Positions 18,282 to 27,049 are shown, counted from the stretch's first letter. The stretch: DNA of 64,000 bases from Paraburkholderia diazotrophica (GCF_900108945.1 NZ_FNYE01000031.1:32565-96564); one strand, 5' to 3'. Translations and numbers: made by a program. Notes: generated from the letters alone by a model not told the origin.

Positions 18282-18949
18282 GTGAACACGTTCCTTGGGC
18301 GGGGCGCGGTCACGATGTTTTTCATGATTGCGGCATTCCTGTTCTGGAGTCGAGCAATCGGCTCGAATGGACGTATTGACGCACGCCAGTTCTACATTTC
18401 ACGCATCAGGCGCGTCGTTCCGATGTACCTGTTGGCGTCGGGCCTTCTGGTCATAACAGTACTAGCTCTGTTACTGCAGCAAGTTCTTGCGTGGCTTCTA
18501 TTTACTATCCCTGGTACACCTCCCATTAATGGCCTAGAAAAAACGTACCTCATCAATACAGTTTTCTGGTCTCTCGCATTTGAGTGGAAGTTTTACCTGC
18601 TTTTCCGCTAATGGCCGTTTTCGCGCGGGGATACAGCCAGTGGATCATAGCCATGGCGTCGACCTTATTGATATACGCATTCTCTCAGACGAGCCTTGAA
18701 TGGTTCTTCCTGTTCGGCTGCGTGACGGCGGTCCTTGTGCGCATCGAATGGCTCCGTCAAGTCGCGCGCCATGGACTCGCGTCTTGGCTCGCGATCACGT
18801 GCATGGGGGCCGCGCTCCCGATTGCGTGGAACCTCCGGGACGCAACTTCACGGTCGATTGCCGAGCGGAAGAACGAAATCCTGCGCACGAGTAAGTTCGC
18901 TGTTGTGAGCGAGAAGGCAAGCAGAATTAGCGTCGGTACGGCTGGATGA
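18282..18949 (+). pseudogene. Remnant of an OafA-like acyltransferase (acyltransferase 3 family)
   Basis: Two adjoining frames encode parts of one membrane acyltransferase. The first gives GRGAVTMFFMIAAFLFWSR, FYISRIRRVVPMYLLA and WSLAFEWKFYLLF, the usual order of acyltransferase-3 motifs, and ends at a TAA near 18611. The second continues with PLMAVFARGYSQW. Restoring one C in the run near 18605 joins them. The family's N-terminal catalytic histidine block is missing upstream and the C-terminus is short, so the gene is dead in three ways: 5' loss, a one-base deletion and 3' decay. It was probably an O-acetyltransferase for the local polysaccharide. Confidence 0.8.
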
Positions 18950-19105
18950 GTGTCGAGCAGGGACATGGAGCAATCAGGAAGGCAAGCGCGGCTTATATGA
19001 CAGTAATTTCACGTCCTATGCAGGAAACGGCTTTCGGCGTGTATCGGGTTCGCCACGGCAAATTGAGCATGTCATTCGCGTGGCAGAACCCACCGCGCTC
19101 GCCGG

Positions 19106-19531
19106 CTATTGCTTGAAACTCCATTTCTTATGTCCGATGAAACTGGTGAACACGGGCACGATTACGCCGATCAGATGAGCGATGTCCCTCGCGTGCCAGT
19201 TCAATCCCGCTAATGGAAAGGCATAGTACGCAAGCACAACGCTAACACCCCACGTTTGCAGTACGGCGACAAGATTGACCAGGGTAAAGAAAAACACCGA
19301 CCGCGCCGTCGACTGCGTGCTCTTGGTGAACACAAACAGCTTCGCAAGAACGAATGCCGTAATCATCCCCGTTAAATAAGCGACCACAATCGCCGGAGAG
19401 TAGGGCATCCAGAAGTTGTATACGATCCGGCTGCCCCAGTTGACCGCGGCTGCGAAGCCGCCGGTCAACAGGAACATCAAGAAGTCCTTCGAAACGAAGG
19501 TTTGCTTCACAAGCACATGTGTCCGCGTCAT
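19106..19531 (-). CDS. GtrA-family membrane protein
   Basis: A 141-residue protein with four membrane helices spread over the whole length, FLMFLLTGGFAAAVNWGSR first and a final SFIGHKKWSF, which is typical of GtrA. GtrA proteins are believed to flip polyprenyl-phosphate-linked monosaccharides to the periplasm. Its start overlaps the stop of the flavoprotein gene upstream by ATGA, so it is the last gene of the seven-gene operon that starts at 27049. In this setting it is the natural candidate to flip polyprenyl-phosphoryl-arabinose for a GT-C enzyme. That assignment is inferred from position. Confidence 0.88.
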   Translation of the reverse strand: MTRTHVLVKQTFVSKDFLMFLLTGGFAAAVNWGSRIVYNFWMPYSPAIVVAYLTGMITAFVLAKLFVFTKSTQSTARSVFFFTLVNLVAVLQTWGVSVVLAYYAFPLAGLNWHARDIAHLIGVIVPVFTSFIGHKKWSFKQ

Positions 19532-20811
19532 AACATCCTCGCCATCTTGCGCGACAGTCCGATGCTCTCGGAGATCCCCCGGTCTTCAGGGTAGTAATAG
19601 GACGTGTCCGCAACGAGCAGGCCCTTTACAGGTAACTGTATTGGCGGCAAGCGGTCGAGAAAGCCCGGCTCGCAGATTGGCTGCGCGAACCGGTACCGGC
19701 TCGCACGCGCATCGATGAAGTCGTCCGCCTTCAGGTCCGGATTGATCTTCATCAGATAGCGCTTCACCTTGTCGATGAACGCCGAATCTGGCTCGCGGTA
19801 TTTCGGATGCTCGCCTGGAATGTAGAACGGCACGTAGACGATGTGATGATCGAGCGGTCGAAGATTCGTGTATTCGACGATACCGGGGATGTCCATCTCC
19901 GGGTCGTTCGTGTTCAGCCAGAAGTTTTCGGTGACCGCTTTCTTGAGCTTGGCGATCACGCACACCACCGCCACGTTCTTGACGCTCTTGAAAGCATCGA
20001 GAATATTCGCCGGCAGGTCGGGCATCACGCGAGGCACGTACGGCAGCGGAATCGTGCTGATCACCTTGTCGAAAGGCAGCACTTCGCCTCCCGCTTCGAT
20101 GCCGGTGACTTTGCCGCCTTCGATCACGACTTTCTGCGCCGGGGTGCCGAGATGGAATTCGCCGCCGTTGGCTTCGATGTAGCGGCGCATGCCCTCCAGC
20201 AGCGTATCCGACCCACCCTCGAGATAGCCGAGCTTCTCGTGAAATATATTGTAGCGCGAGCGGCCAATTCGCCGAATCCGGCTCCAGATCCATGCGGCCG
20301 ACAAGTTATATGCGTAGTCGTAGAACTTGTAGTCAAACAGGCGTCGCCACAGCACCTCCCACGCTTCCTCGCCAATCCAGCGGCGAATCCAGCCAGTCGC
20401 CTCGACGTGATCGAGCGGCTTCCAGTCGTTGCGTTTTGTGGACAGAAACGCATGCAATCCGTAGCGGAACTTCGCTTGCAGGCTGAGGCCCTTGAAATTC
20501 AGCAGCGCGACTGGGTTGCCCCACGGCTGCACGCGCCCCTGATAAAAGTAGCCCATCTTGGTTTCGCGCCACTGCATCTTCTCTTCGATGCCGAGCTCGC
20601 GCAGTACTTCGAAGAACGCGTGGTCAGAAATCGCGTGAAAGTGGTAATACCGCTCGATCGAAAGTCCGCCAAAATCGAAGCACGCAGCCATGCCGCCGAC
20701 GCGATCGTCGGCTTCGAAGATGATCGGCTTGCGCCCGTCCTTCACGAGTTGATAGGCGGCGCCAAGACCCATAGGCCCCGCGCCCAGTACTGCGATGCGT
20801 TCTCCGCTCAT
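19528..20811 (-). CDS. FAD-dependent oxidoreductase, UDP-galactopyranose-mutase/amine-oxidase-like
   Basis: A 427-residue flavoprotein with the dinucleotide-binding start AVLGAGPMGLGAAYQLV, the FAD ribose contact IIFEADDRVGGMAACF, and the ending VADTSYYYPEDRGISES. It belongs to the group containing UDP-galactopyranose mutases and phytoene-desaturase-like enzymes. ATG 20811 is the real start since the Rossmann motif follows at once; the frame runs 42 residues further upstream without coding character and into the preceding gene. It sits 13 bases after the epimerase gene and overlaps gtrA. It may oxidise, isomerise or ring-contract a lipid-linked or nucleotide sugar. The precise reaction is not evident. 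Confidence 0.82.
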   Translation of the reverse strand: MSGERIAVLGAGPMGLGAAYQLVKDGRKPIIFEADDRVGGMAACFDFGGLSIERYYHFHAISDHAFFEVLRELGIEEKMQWRETKMGYFYQGRVQPWGNPVALLNFKGLSLQAKFRYGLHAFLSTKRNDWKPLDHVEATGWIRRWIGEEAWEVLWRRLFDYKFYDYAYNLSAAWIWSRIRRIGRSRYNIFHEKLGYLEGGSDTLLEGMRRYIEANGGEFHLGTPAQKVVIEGGKVTGIEAGGEVLPFDKVISTIPLPYVPRVMPDLPANILDAFKSVKNVAVVCVIAKLKKAVTENFWLNTNDPEMDIPGIVEYTNLRPLDHHIVYVPFYIPGEHPKYREPDSAFIDKVKRYLMKINPDLKADDFIDARASRYRFAQPICEPGFLDRLPPIQLPVKGLLVADTSYYYPEDRGISESIGLSRKMARML

Positions 20812-20824
20812 AGTCGTTATCCGG

Positions 20825-21769
20825 TCAGAATTCGAGTGCGATGTGGCTGTACGTCGGATCGTTGAAGGTCTCGTCCATCGCTTTCGCAAAGGGCGTCGCG
20901 CGAACCTTGAAAATGCCTTCCCAATCGATGACCTCAAATTCGTCGCCGGCTGTCAGCGCCTTGAGCTGATCTGCCGTAAAGGGCGGATTCTTGCTGAAGA
21001 GCGCGTAGACCTTCAGTAACACGTAAAAGAGGCCGTAGGGGATGCGCACGATCGCACAGCGCGCGCGCGTGGCCCGCTTGATCTGGCGGATGATGTCGAT
21101 GTAGTCGACGCGTTCGAGTCCCGTGATGTTGAAAGCCTGGTCTTTGAGCCGCGAATCGATGCAACTGATGATGACGTTGCAGAAGTCGCCGACGTAAAGC
21201 GGTTGGCGCATGTATTTGCCGCTGCCGGGAATGGGGAACACAGGCACGCGGTGCATGAAGCGCGAAAGCCAACCGAGATGTTTTCGATCGAACCACCCGA
21301 ACATCAGCGTCGGCCGCAGCACGACGCATTCGATGCCCGATGCAACGACGATTTCCTCCTGCTCGCGCTTCGTTTCCGTGTACCAGTCATCGCCCACCGA
21401 GTTCACGACGGAAGAACTGATGTGCACCGTGTAGGGAACGTTGCAGCGCTTGATGACGTCGAGAATGTGACGCGTCGAATCGATGTTGTTGCGCACAAAG
21501 GGGTCGCGCGTCGGCGCGCCGATCTGGGCTTGCAGCATGACGACAACGTCGGCGCCTTCGAAATGTTTCGCCCAGTCGCCTGGCTCGGCAAGATCGGCGA
21601 AGATCGCGGTCACATCCGGGTGGACCGAGCGCAGGACTTCGAGGTTGGCCTTGTGCTTGTCCAGGACGACAAGATTCGTGTACCCGCGCGCTTTCAGTCG
21701 CGCGACGAGGTTCTGGCCGACGAGGCCGGCGCCGCCTGGAAGAATGATGCGGGTCTGGTTCATGCGCAT
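20825..21769 (-). CDS. NAD(P)-dependent epimerase/dehydratase
   Basis: A 314-residue extended SDR. The nucleotide-binding turn ILPGGAGLVGQNLVARL is near residue 8; SSVVNSVGDDWYTETKREQEE holds the catalytic serine and the Y-x-x-x-K pair. The substrate half ends with a charged DEFEVIDWEGIFKVRATPFAKA. It is the fifth gene of the minus-strand operon, 81 bases after the GT-C-like gene and followed after 13 bases by the flavoprotein. Substrate unknown: a nucleotide sugar or a lipid-linked pentose are both possible in this context. Start ATG 21769 or 21763 cannot be separated. Confidence 0.82.
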   Translation of the reverse strand: MRMNQTRIILPGGAGLVGQNLVARLKARGYTNLVVLDKHKANLEVLRSVHPDVTAIFADLAEPGDWAKHFEGADVVVMLQAQIGAPTRDPFVRNNIDSTRHILDVIKRCNVPYTVHISSSVVNSVGDDWYTETKREQEEIVVASGIECVVLRPTLMFGWFDRKHLGWLSRFMHRVPVFPIPGSGKYMRQPLYVGDFCNVIISCIDSRLKDQAFNITGLERVDYIDIIRQIKRATRARCAIVRIPYGLFYVLLKVYALFSKNPPFTADQLKALTAGDEFEVIDWEGIFKVRATPFAKAMDETFNDPTYSHIALEF

Positions 21770-21850
21770 GACTCAATAAGAAACTGCAGGTTCGTGCCGA
21801 TAGGCAAACGTCAATGATACAAATATTCGGCGGCGGGACCGCGCGATTGG

Positions 21851-23557
21851 CTAATGGCTGGCGGGCGAACTGGCGAGTGGCATCGTGCCCGTCGCTTTCA
21901 TGGCGCAATAGCGGCCATCCGCCGTCCGCGCGGCTATGTGGATTTCTCCGGTTGGCGGCGCCTTGAAAAACGCGGTCCAGCCGCTGTAGCGCGCGCGCCT
22001 GCCTTCGTGCGCGCGCGCGTCGGGGCGCGGTCCGCCCGTCACCCCTGTGCCGAGCGTCGCATTGCTGCCGTCCGTGACCACCACGAAACGCGGCGTAGAC
22101 TGCCCGTTGCTATCGTAGATCCAGCCCGTCGCCCTGAGCATGTTGGGATTGCTCGTGAGGAAGACGCCGTCGATGGCGCCGTCGCAGGGCGACTTGCTGT
22201 CGATGCGTTGCGGCGGCACCAGATAGTCCGGCTGTCCGGGCGCGAATATCGACACCTGCGCTTCTTCAGCGGCCTTGGCAATGTTGACAAGCGTTTCGGG
22301 GAATGGATAGACCGCAGTGACAATTTGTGGATCGTAGACGTGCGAGCGCAGTGCCAGCCCGGCAACAAGCCGCGAATGAGTTACATCGTGTGCGTCGTTA
22401 AACGCGGAGCGCTGTGCGTAGACGATCAGACCCGTGGCGACTACAGCAAGCGTGAACACCGCTCGGCGTTTGTCTACCGTCTCGACGTTGAGCGCCGCGA
22501 ACAGGATGAGGGCAAGCCAGGCTGCGAGAGACGCTGTGGTATAGCGCGACGAAAGCGCCGACTCCACGCCAAATCCAAGGCGTCCGCTGGCCGTGACCAG
22601 TGCATTCCCCGCGATGAACACCGTGACGCACAGTAAAGCGATGGCGCGCACGGGGTGGTTCGGGTGCCGCAGCAATTTTGCGCAGAATGCGATGAGCGTA
22701 AACAGCACCAGCGCACCCGTTACATAAGCTCCAAGGTAGCCAAGGTGTGCCTTTTGAGCGGGCGCGCCGAGATAGAGCAGGACGTAACTCCCGGCGATAA
22801 TGGGATGTTCACGCAGTGCGGCGACAAAATTGCCACTGCTCGCAGGTTTGTGCCAATCGACGAAATATCCGATCCATACCGTGGCAGTAACTGCGAGTGC
22901 GAGCAAAATGGCATGGAGTTTGAGCCGCTGATAGATCGCTTGCGCAATCAGAACTGGCAGGACCAGTACGCCGCTCGACATTGAAAACGCGGAAACCGTG
23001 CCGCTTGCCAGCGCTGCGATGAGCCATGCGAGCGATTTCGCAGCGTCTCCCCGTGCTTGGGCTCGTGCGGTCAGGTCGAGTGCGTGAAAGGCCAGCAGCG
23101 CGAACAGGTAGACAGCAAACCATTGACTCTGAAAGCCCCACGTGAAGTTTTCTTCCTGGATCCATGAAAACGTGAACACCAGAATGACCCCGAGAAGCGA
23201 AAGGCGCATCGCGCGATCGAGCGACGAATAACGGCAAGTCACGCGATAGAACGCGAGTGCGAGCAACACGGCAAGCACGAGATTCGCTGCCAGCGAAAGC
23301 AGGTTTCTCCCGCCGAAGTAGCGAACGTCGGGAAAAAAGATGAGGCGCGAAAAGGTGAGGCGGTGCTCGTTATGCTGCTCGAAGAACGAATGCCACGGAT
23401 TCTGCAGGGCGCGCATATAGAAGCCGATCATGCCATCCCACTGGTCGCTGAACGGCAGCGGCGAGTAATGGCGGCACACTGCGTAGAGCGTCGTGGCGAA
23501 CGTAAATACGCCGAGCGCAAACAATAAATGGCCGCCAGAGAATCGCGTTGTCGTCAT
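21851..23557 (-). CDS. GT-C-like polytopic membrane protein, candidate arabinofuranosyltransferase
   Basis: A 568-residue protein with about ten membrane segments. The first outer loop carries PLPFSDQWDGMIGFYMRALQ and HNEHRLTFSRLIFFPDVRYF; the acidic D-x-W-D motif is the likely GT-C active site. A soluble C-terminal domain with two cysteines (CDGAIDG and YCAMKATG) contains ATGWIYDSNGQSTPRFVVV, matching the tail of the paralogue at 16438-18147. ATG 23557 was chosen, 10 bases after the stop of the DprE2-like gene; an upstream extension to 23713 overlaps that gene. Being in one operon with UbiA-, DprE1- and DprE2-like genes makes it the best candidate to use polyprenyl-phosphoryl-D-arabinose, like the GT-C enzymes that do so in mycobacteria. 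Confidence 0.75.
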   Translation of the reverse strand: MTTTRFSGGHLLFALGVFTFATTLYAVCRHYSPLPFSDQWDGMIGFYMRALQNPWHSFFEQHNEHRLTFSRLIFFPDVRYFGGRNLLSLAANLVLAVLLALAFYRVTCRYSSLDRAMRLSLLGVILVFTFSWIQEENFTWGFQSQWFAVYLFALLAFHALDLTARAQARGDAAKSLAWLIAALASGTVSAFSMSSGVLVLPVLIAQAIYQRLKLHAILLALAVTATVWIGYFVDWHKPASSGNFVAALREHPIIAGSYVLLYLGAPAQKAHLGYLGAYVTGALVLFTLIAFCAKLLRHPNHPVRAIALLCVTVFIAGNALVTASGRLGFGVESALSSRYTTASLAAWLALILFAALNVETVDKRRAVFTLAVVATGLIVYAQRSAFNDAHDVTHSRLVAGLALRSHVYDPQIVTAVYPFPETLVNIAKAAEEAQVSIFAPGQPDYLVPPQRIDSKSPCDGAIDGVFLTSNPNMLRATGWIYDSNGQSTPRFVVVTDGSNATLGTGVTGGPRPDARAHEGRRARYSGWTAFFKAPPTGEIHIAARTADGRYCAMKATGTMPLASSPASH

Positions 23558-23567
23558 CGAGCGCGTC

Positions 23568-24308
23568 TTAAAGCGATGTGCGTTTAAACACCGGCTTAGG
23601 TACCGACCGAATGATGAGCATAATGAGCGACCAGAACCAGGGTGTGTAGATGACATCCTTGCGTTTATCGATGGCACGCAGGATGTCGCGTGCGACTTTC
23701 TCCGGTGTTGCAACGAGAGGCCCCGGCAGCGGGAGCCCGGCAGTCATCGGTGTCGCCACAAAACCTGGCTTGATCGTCAGCACATGGGCGCCCGCCTTGA
23801 ACAGACGCGCATTCAGGCCTTCGCAGAACGCAGAAAGGGCGGCTTTCGCACTGCCGTACAGGTAGTTTGACGGACGGCCGCGATCGGCGGCGACCGACGA
23901 AATGACGGCCAGCGTGCCGCGCTTCTGCGCTTCCAGCGAGTTTGCGATCGGCGTGAGCAAGGCGATCAGGGACGTCGCGTTCGTGGTGAATTCGTTGACG
24001 GCGATCGCCGGATCGGACTGACACGCAGTCTGGTCCGGCAACGTACCCGGCGCGACGAGGACGACATCGAGCGCGCCGAGCTCAGATGCGCATCGTTCGA
24101 GCATCGCCGAATGAAGATCGACGCGATTGATGTCGAGCTGATGGCAGGCGGCAAGTTGAGCGCCGCGCGCCGTCAAATCACCCGCGACCTGCTTTAGGCG
24201 CTCGCCATTGCGCGCGACCAGAAAGAAGCGCGCGCCTTCTTTCGCCCACTGGCGCGCGCACGCGATGGCGATAGCCGACGTGGCGCCGACGATAAGGATG
24301 TTTTTCAT
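23568..24308 (-). CDS. Short-chain dehydrogenase, DprE2-like
   Basis: A 246-residue classical SDR with the NAD(P) motif IVGATSAIAIACARQW at the N-terminus and the catalytic SSVAADRGRPSNYLYGSAKAA (Ser, Tyr, Lys) near residue 140. Partnered with a DprE1-like flavoprotein, it matches DprE2 (decaprenylphosphoryl-2-keto-ribose reductase), which reduces the keto intermediate to polyprenyl-phosphoryl-D-arabinose. It overlaps the DprE1-like gene by ATGA, as expected for two enzymes acting as a pair. In mycobacteria this epimerisation feeds arabinan synthesis. An independent SDR role is possible, but the adjacent genes make the assignment strong. Confidence 0.88.
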   Translation of the reverse strand: MKNILIVGATSAIAIACARQWAKEGARFFLVARNGERLKQVAGDLTARGAQLAACHQLDINRVDLHSAMLERCASELGALDVVLVAPGTLPDQTACQSDPAIAVNEFTTNATSLIALLTPIANSLEAQKRGTLAVISSVAADRGRPSNYLYGSAKAALSAFCEGLNARLFKAGAHVLTIKPGFVATPMTAGLPLPGPLVATPEKVARDILRAIDKRKDVIYTPWFWSLIMLIIRSVPKPVFKRTSL

Positions 24309-25621
24309 ATTTGGGTAGTCCGTTCCCAGAAGCGTGACAGGATCGCGGGATCGCGTAGCGCCTCAAGTTGCTGCCACTGCGGATAGGCCGTGCGGAAATC
24401 TGCGCCCGACATGTGAGCGTCTTTGGCCGGATAGATACGCCCGCCCGCTTCGCGCACGACTGCATCAAGTTTGGTGAAAAGCCGCTCGTTAACCGCATCG
24501 CGCTGAGGAAAATCGAGCGCGAGCGATGTGCCCTCGAGCGGGAACGACAACAGGCCCGGGGAGGGGATCTTGCCGCAGCGCTTGAGCACGGCCAGAAAAG
24601 AGCCCGTGCCGCTCTTCGCAATCGCGGCGAGCATCGCGTGAATGGCATCGCGAGCGACGCCTGCCGGCACGACACACTGATATTGCTGAAACCCGGCGCG
24701 TCCGTAGATGCGGTTCCATTCGAGCAGGCTGTCCAGCGGGTAGAAGTACTGGTCGTAGCCGACCGTCGACTTCACTTCGGCGGCCATTTGTCGTCGGTAG
24801 TAGAACTCGTTGAACGTCCGGAGCGTCATGCGATTGAAGATCGGTACGGGCAGCGTGAAGGGTACCGTGTACTTTTTCCGGCGATCCGCTTCGAGCGGGC
24901 CAGCGCTCGCATGATCGCCAACCATGTAGACGCCGCGGCCGAGCGCCGAACCGCGCGACTGGCAGTCGACCCAGGCCACCCCATACTCGTGCAACGGATC
25001 GAGCCGGTCCGACAGTTCAAAGAATTCGTCGAGATTCGCAAACCGGATGCTCGTGACGTCGATCAGACTCGAACGGATCGGCATCAGTTGGATTTCGGCC
25101 CACAGGATGAGCCCCGTCAATCCGAGGCCGCCGATGGTGGCTGCGAACAGGTCCGGGTTCTCGTGTGGTGCGCATTCGGCGAAGCTGCCGTCGCTGCGCG
25201 CGAGCGCGAAACGCCGCACATGTCGGCCGAAAGTGCCGCGCACATGGTGGTTCTTGCCGTGGACGTCGTTCGCGATTGCACCCCCGAGCGTTGCATACTT
25301 GGTCCCGGGGGTAACAGGCAGCATCCAGCCACGCGGAATCGCGACCTCGAGGATCTGCTCGAGCGTAATGCCCGGCTCAGCGCGCAGAATACCGGTGGTC
25401 CAGTCCGCAGCGATCAGGCGATCGAGCGGCAGCGTCTGCACGACATGGCCAGATGCCGCAAGGCAACTGTCGCCATAGCTACGACCGTTGCCGAATGGCA
25501 GCATTGAACGGTGCTCCGCGGCGATGTCGGCCCAGACCGCACCCGCGGCATCGCGCCAAGCCACGGGGTGCGCGGTTTGCGGGAGGCGGGGATAGCGTCC
25601 CCACGAAAGCACCATCGCCAT
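24305..25621 (-). CDS. FAD-linked oxidase, DprE1-like (polyprenylphosphoryl-ribose 2-oxidase)
   Basis: A 438-residue vanillyl-alcohol-oxidase-type flavoprotein. FGNGRSYGDSCLAASG and TLGGAIANDVHGKNHHVRG are the FAD-binding elements, and HGKNHH is specific to DprE1 proteins. The C-terminal half has FLAVLKRCG, LLSFPLEGTSLALDFP and the ending GGRIYPAKDAHMSG, all in DprE1 order. DprE1 oxidises the 2-hydroxyl of decaprenylphosphoryl-ribose. At the position of the benzothiazinone-reactive cysteine of the mycobacterial enzyme (recalled as GWNICVDFP) this protein has alanine (GTSLALDFP). The gene starts three bases after the UbiA-like stop. Cytoplasmic face or periplasmic placement is not evident from the sequence. 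Confidence 0.92.
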   Translation of the reverse strand: MAMVLSWGRYPRLPQTAHPVAWRDAAGAVWADIAAEHRSMLPFGNGRSYGDSCLAASGHVVQTLPLDRLIAADWTTGILRAEPGITLEQILEVAIPRGWMLPVTPGTKYATLGGAIANDVHGKNHHVRGTFGRHVRRFALARSDGSFAECAPHENPDLFAATIGGLGLTGLILWAEIQLMPIRSSLIDVTSIRFANLDEFFELSDRLDPLHEYGVAWVDCQSRGSALGRGVYMVGDHASAGPLEADRRKKYTVPFTLPVPIFNRMTLRTFNEFYYRRQMAAEVKSTVGYDQYFYPLDSLLEWNRIYGRAGFQQYQCVVPAGVARDAIHAMLAAIAKSGTGSFLAVLKRCGKIPSPGLLSFPLEGTSLALDFPQRDAVNERLFTKLDAVVREAGGRIYPAKDAHMSGADFRTAYPQWQQLEALRDPAILSRFWERTTQI

Positions 25622-25624
25622 CGG

Positions 25625-27049
25625 TTAAATGGCCGCCCAGAAAATCAGGCCGCATAGGGCGACCACGGCAAGACTAACGCGGTCGCGTGCAGCGAAGACG
25701 ATCGGATCGTCGTGCATCAATCCGCGGTGCGCGATGATCCACGTGCGGCTGACCCAATACAGCATAAGCGGGCACGTGAGCCAGATAATCTGCGGATAAC
25801 GATAGAGTTGCGCCGTGCGTGCATCCTGAATGTACAACGCGAGCACAAGCACCGCGAGGTAGCCGGATGACGTGCCGAGCGACGAGATCAACGACAGATC
25901 GCTCGATATGTAGCCCCGACCACGTGACTTCACGAGTCCTCGAGCCTGCAGCGAGTGCAGTTCCGCGTAGCGCTTGACGAGCGCGAGGCTCAGGAAGATG
26001 AACATGGAGAACCCGAGCAGCCAGAACGTAAGGTGGCTGTGAATCGCTGCTGTACCGGCGATGATGCGAGTGGTGTACAGCATCGCGAGCACGACGACGT
26101 CAACCATTACCTGCTTTTTCAGGTATACCGAATAGGCTAGAGTCAGCAGGTAATAGCCGAGCAGCACGGCACCAAACCGCAGGGGCAGCGACGTCAACGC
26201 GATAGCAACAGCGGCGGCTAGCAGGGCAGGGAAGAGCGCAAGTCCCCACGTGATTGGTAGCGCGCCGGAGGCGAGCGGGCGCTTCCGCTTTACCGGGTGA
26301 TGCCGGTCGTCCTCGAGATCGAGCAGATCGTTCAGCACATAGACGCTCGATGCACATAGTCCGAACGCAAAGAACGCAAGCACAGCGGCAAGCAGTTGCG
26401 ACGGGTTCGAAACCGCATGCGAGGCGAGGAGCGGCACAAAGATCAGCAGGTTCTTGAGCCACTGGTGCAAGCGCAGCGACCGCGCCCACGTCTTCAACGT
26501 CGGCGGACGCGATTCGATGACCCGCTCGACATCGCAATGCCTGCGCGCGAGACGCTCCACGCCCGGAGAAGGGTTCACAATATACGCGTGTTCCGCCGAC
26601 CTCCATACTGCAATATCGTCATGTGAATTGCCGGCATAGTCGAAGCCCTTCTCGCCGTATTCCGCGACAAGTCGATCGCGCTTGCGATGAGACGAGAGGT
26701 TGGTTTCGCCGTCGGTAGCGAACGTCTGGTCGAAAAGCCCGAGATGATCTGAAATCGCGCGCGCGTATCGTTCATGGCTGGCGGTCGCGAGTACGAGTGA
26801 ACGTCCCGTCTCCCGCTCGCACCTGAGCCAGTCGAGTACTTTCTCGTCATACGGAAGGACGCTTACATCTACATCAGTATGGTCGGCGAGGCGGGCCTTA
26901 AGACCAGCTTTGCCTTTCTGGGCGAGCCAAACCAGCGGCTGGTAGAACCGGTGAGGCGAGGCTTTGAGAAAAGCAAATCCCGATTCGATCAGAACGTCGG
27001 ATCGAATTAGCGTGCCATCGAGGTCGACAACGAGAGGTTTACTGCGCAT
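25625..27049 (-). CDS. HAD phosphatase-UbiA prenyltransferase fusion (polyprenyl-phosphate phosphoribosyltransferase-like)
   Basis: A 474-residue fusion. Residues 1-185 are a HAD-superfamily phosphatase: LVVDLDGTLIRSD is motif I, and DYAGNSHDDIAVW is the late acidic motif. Residues about 190-474 are a UbiA membrane prenyltransferase with eight to nine helices and the aspartate motif NDLLDLEDDRHHPVKRKRPL. In mycobacteria the UbiA protein (Rv3806c type) joins phosphoribosyl pyrophosphate to decaprenyl phosphate, and a separate phosphatase removes the 5-phosphate. Here both activities appear in one chain. As the first gene of the operon it supplies the lipid-linked ribose for the DprE1/DprE2-like pair. 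Start ATG 27049 agrees with the HAD motif at residue 7. Confidence 0.9.
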   Translation of the reverse strand: MRSKPLVVDLDGTLIRSDVLIESGFAFLKASPHRFYQPLVWLAQKGKAGLKARLADHTDVDVSVLPYDEKVLDWLRCERETGRSLVLATASHERYARAISDHLGLFDQTFATDGETNLSSHRKRDRLVAEYGEKGFDYAGNSHDDIAVWRSAEHAYIVNPSPGVERLARRHCDVERVIESRPPTLKTWARSLRLHQWLKNLLIFVPLLASHAVSNPSQLLAAVLAFFAFGLCASSVYVLNDLLDLEDDRHHPVKRKRPLASGALPITWGLALFPALLAAAVAIALTSLPLRFGAVLLGYYLLTLAYSVYLKKQVMVDVVVLAMLYTTRIIAGTAAIHSHLTFWLLGFSMFIFLSLALVKRYAELHSLQARGLVKSRGRGYISSDLSLISSLGTSSGYLAVLVLALYIQDARTAQLYRYPQIIWLTCPLMLYWVSRTWIIAHRGLMHDDPIVFAARDRVSLAVVALCGLIFWAAI

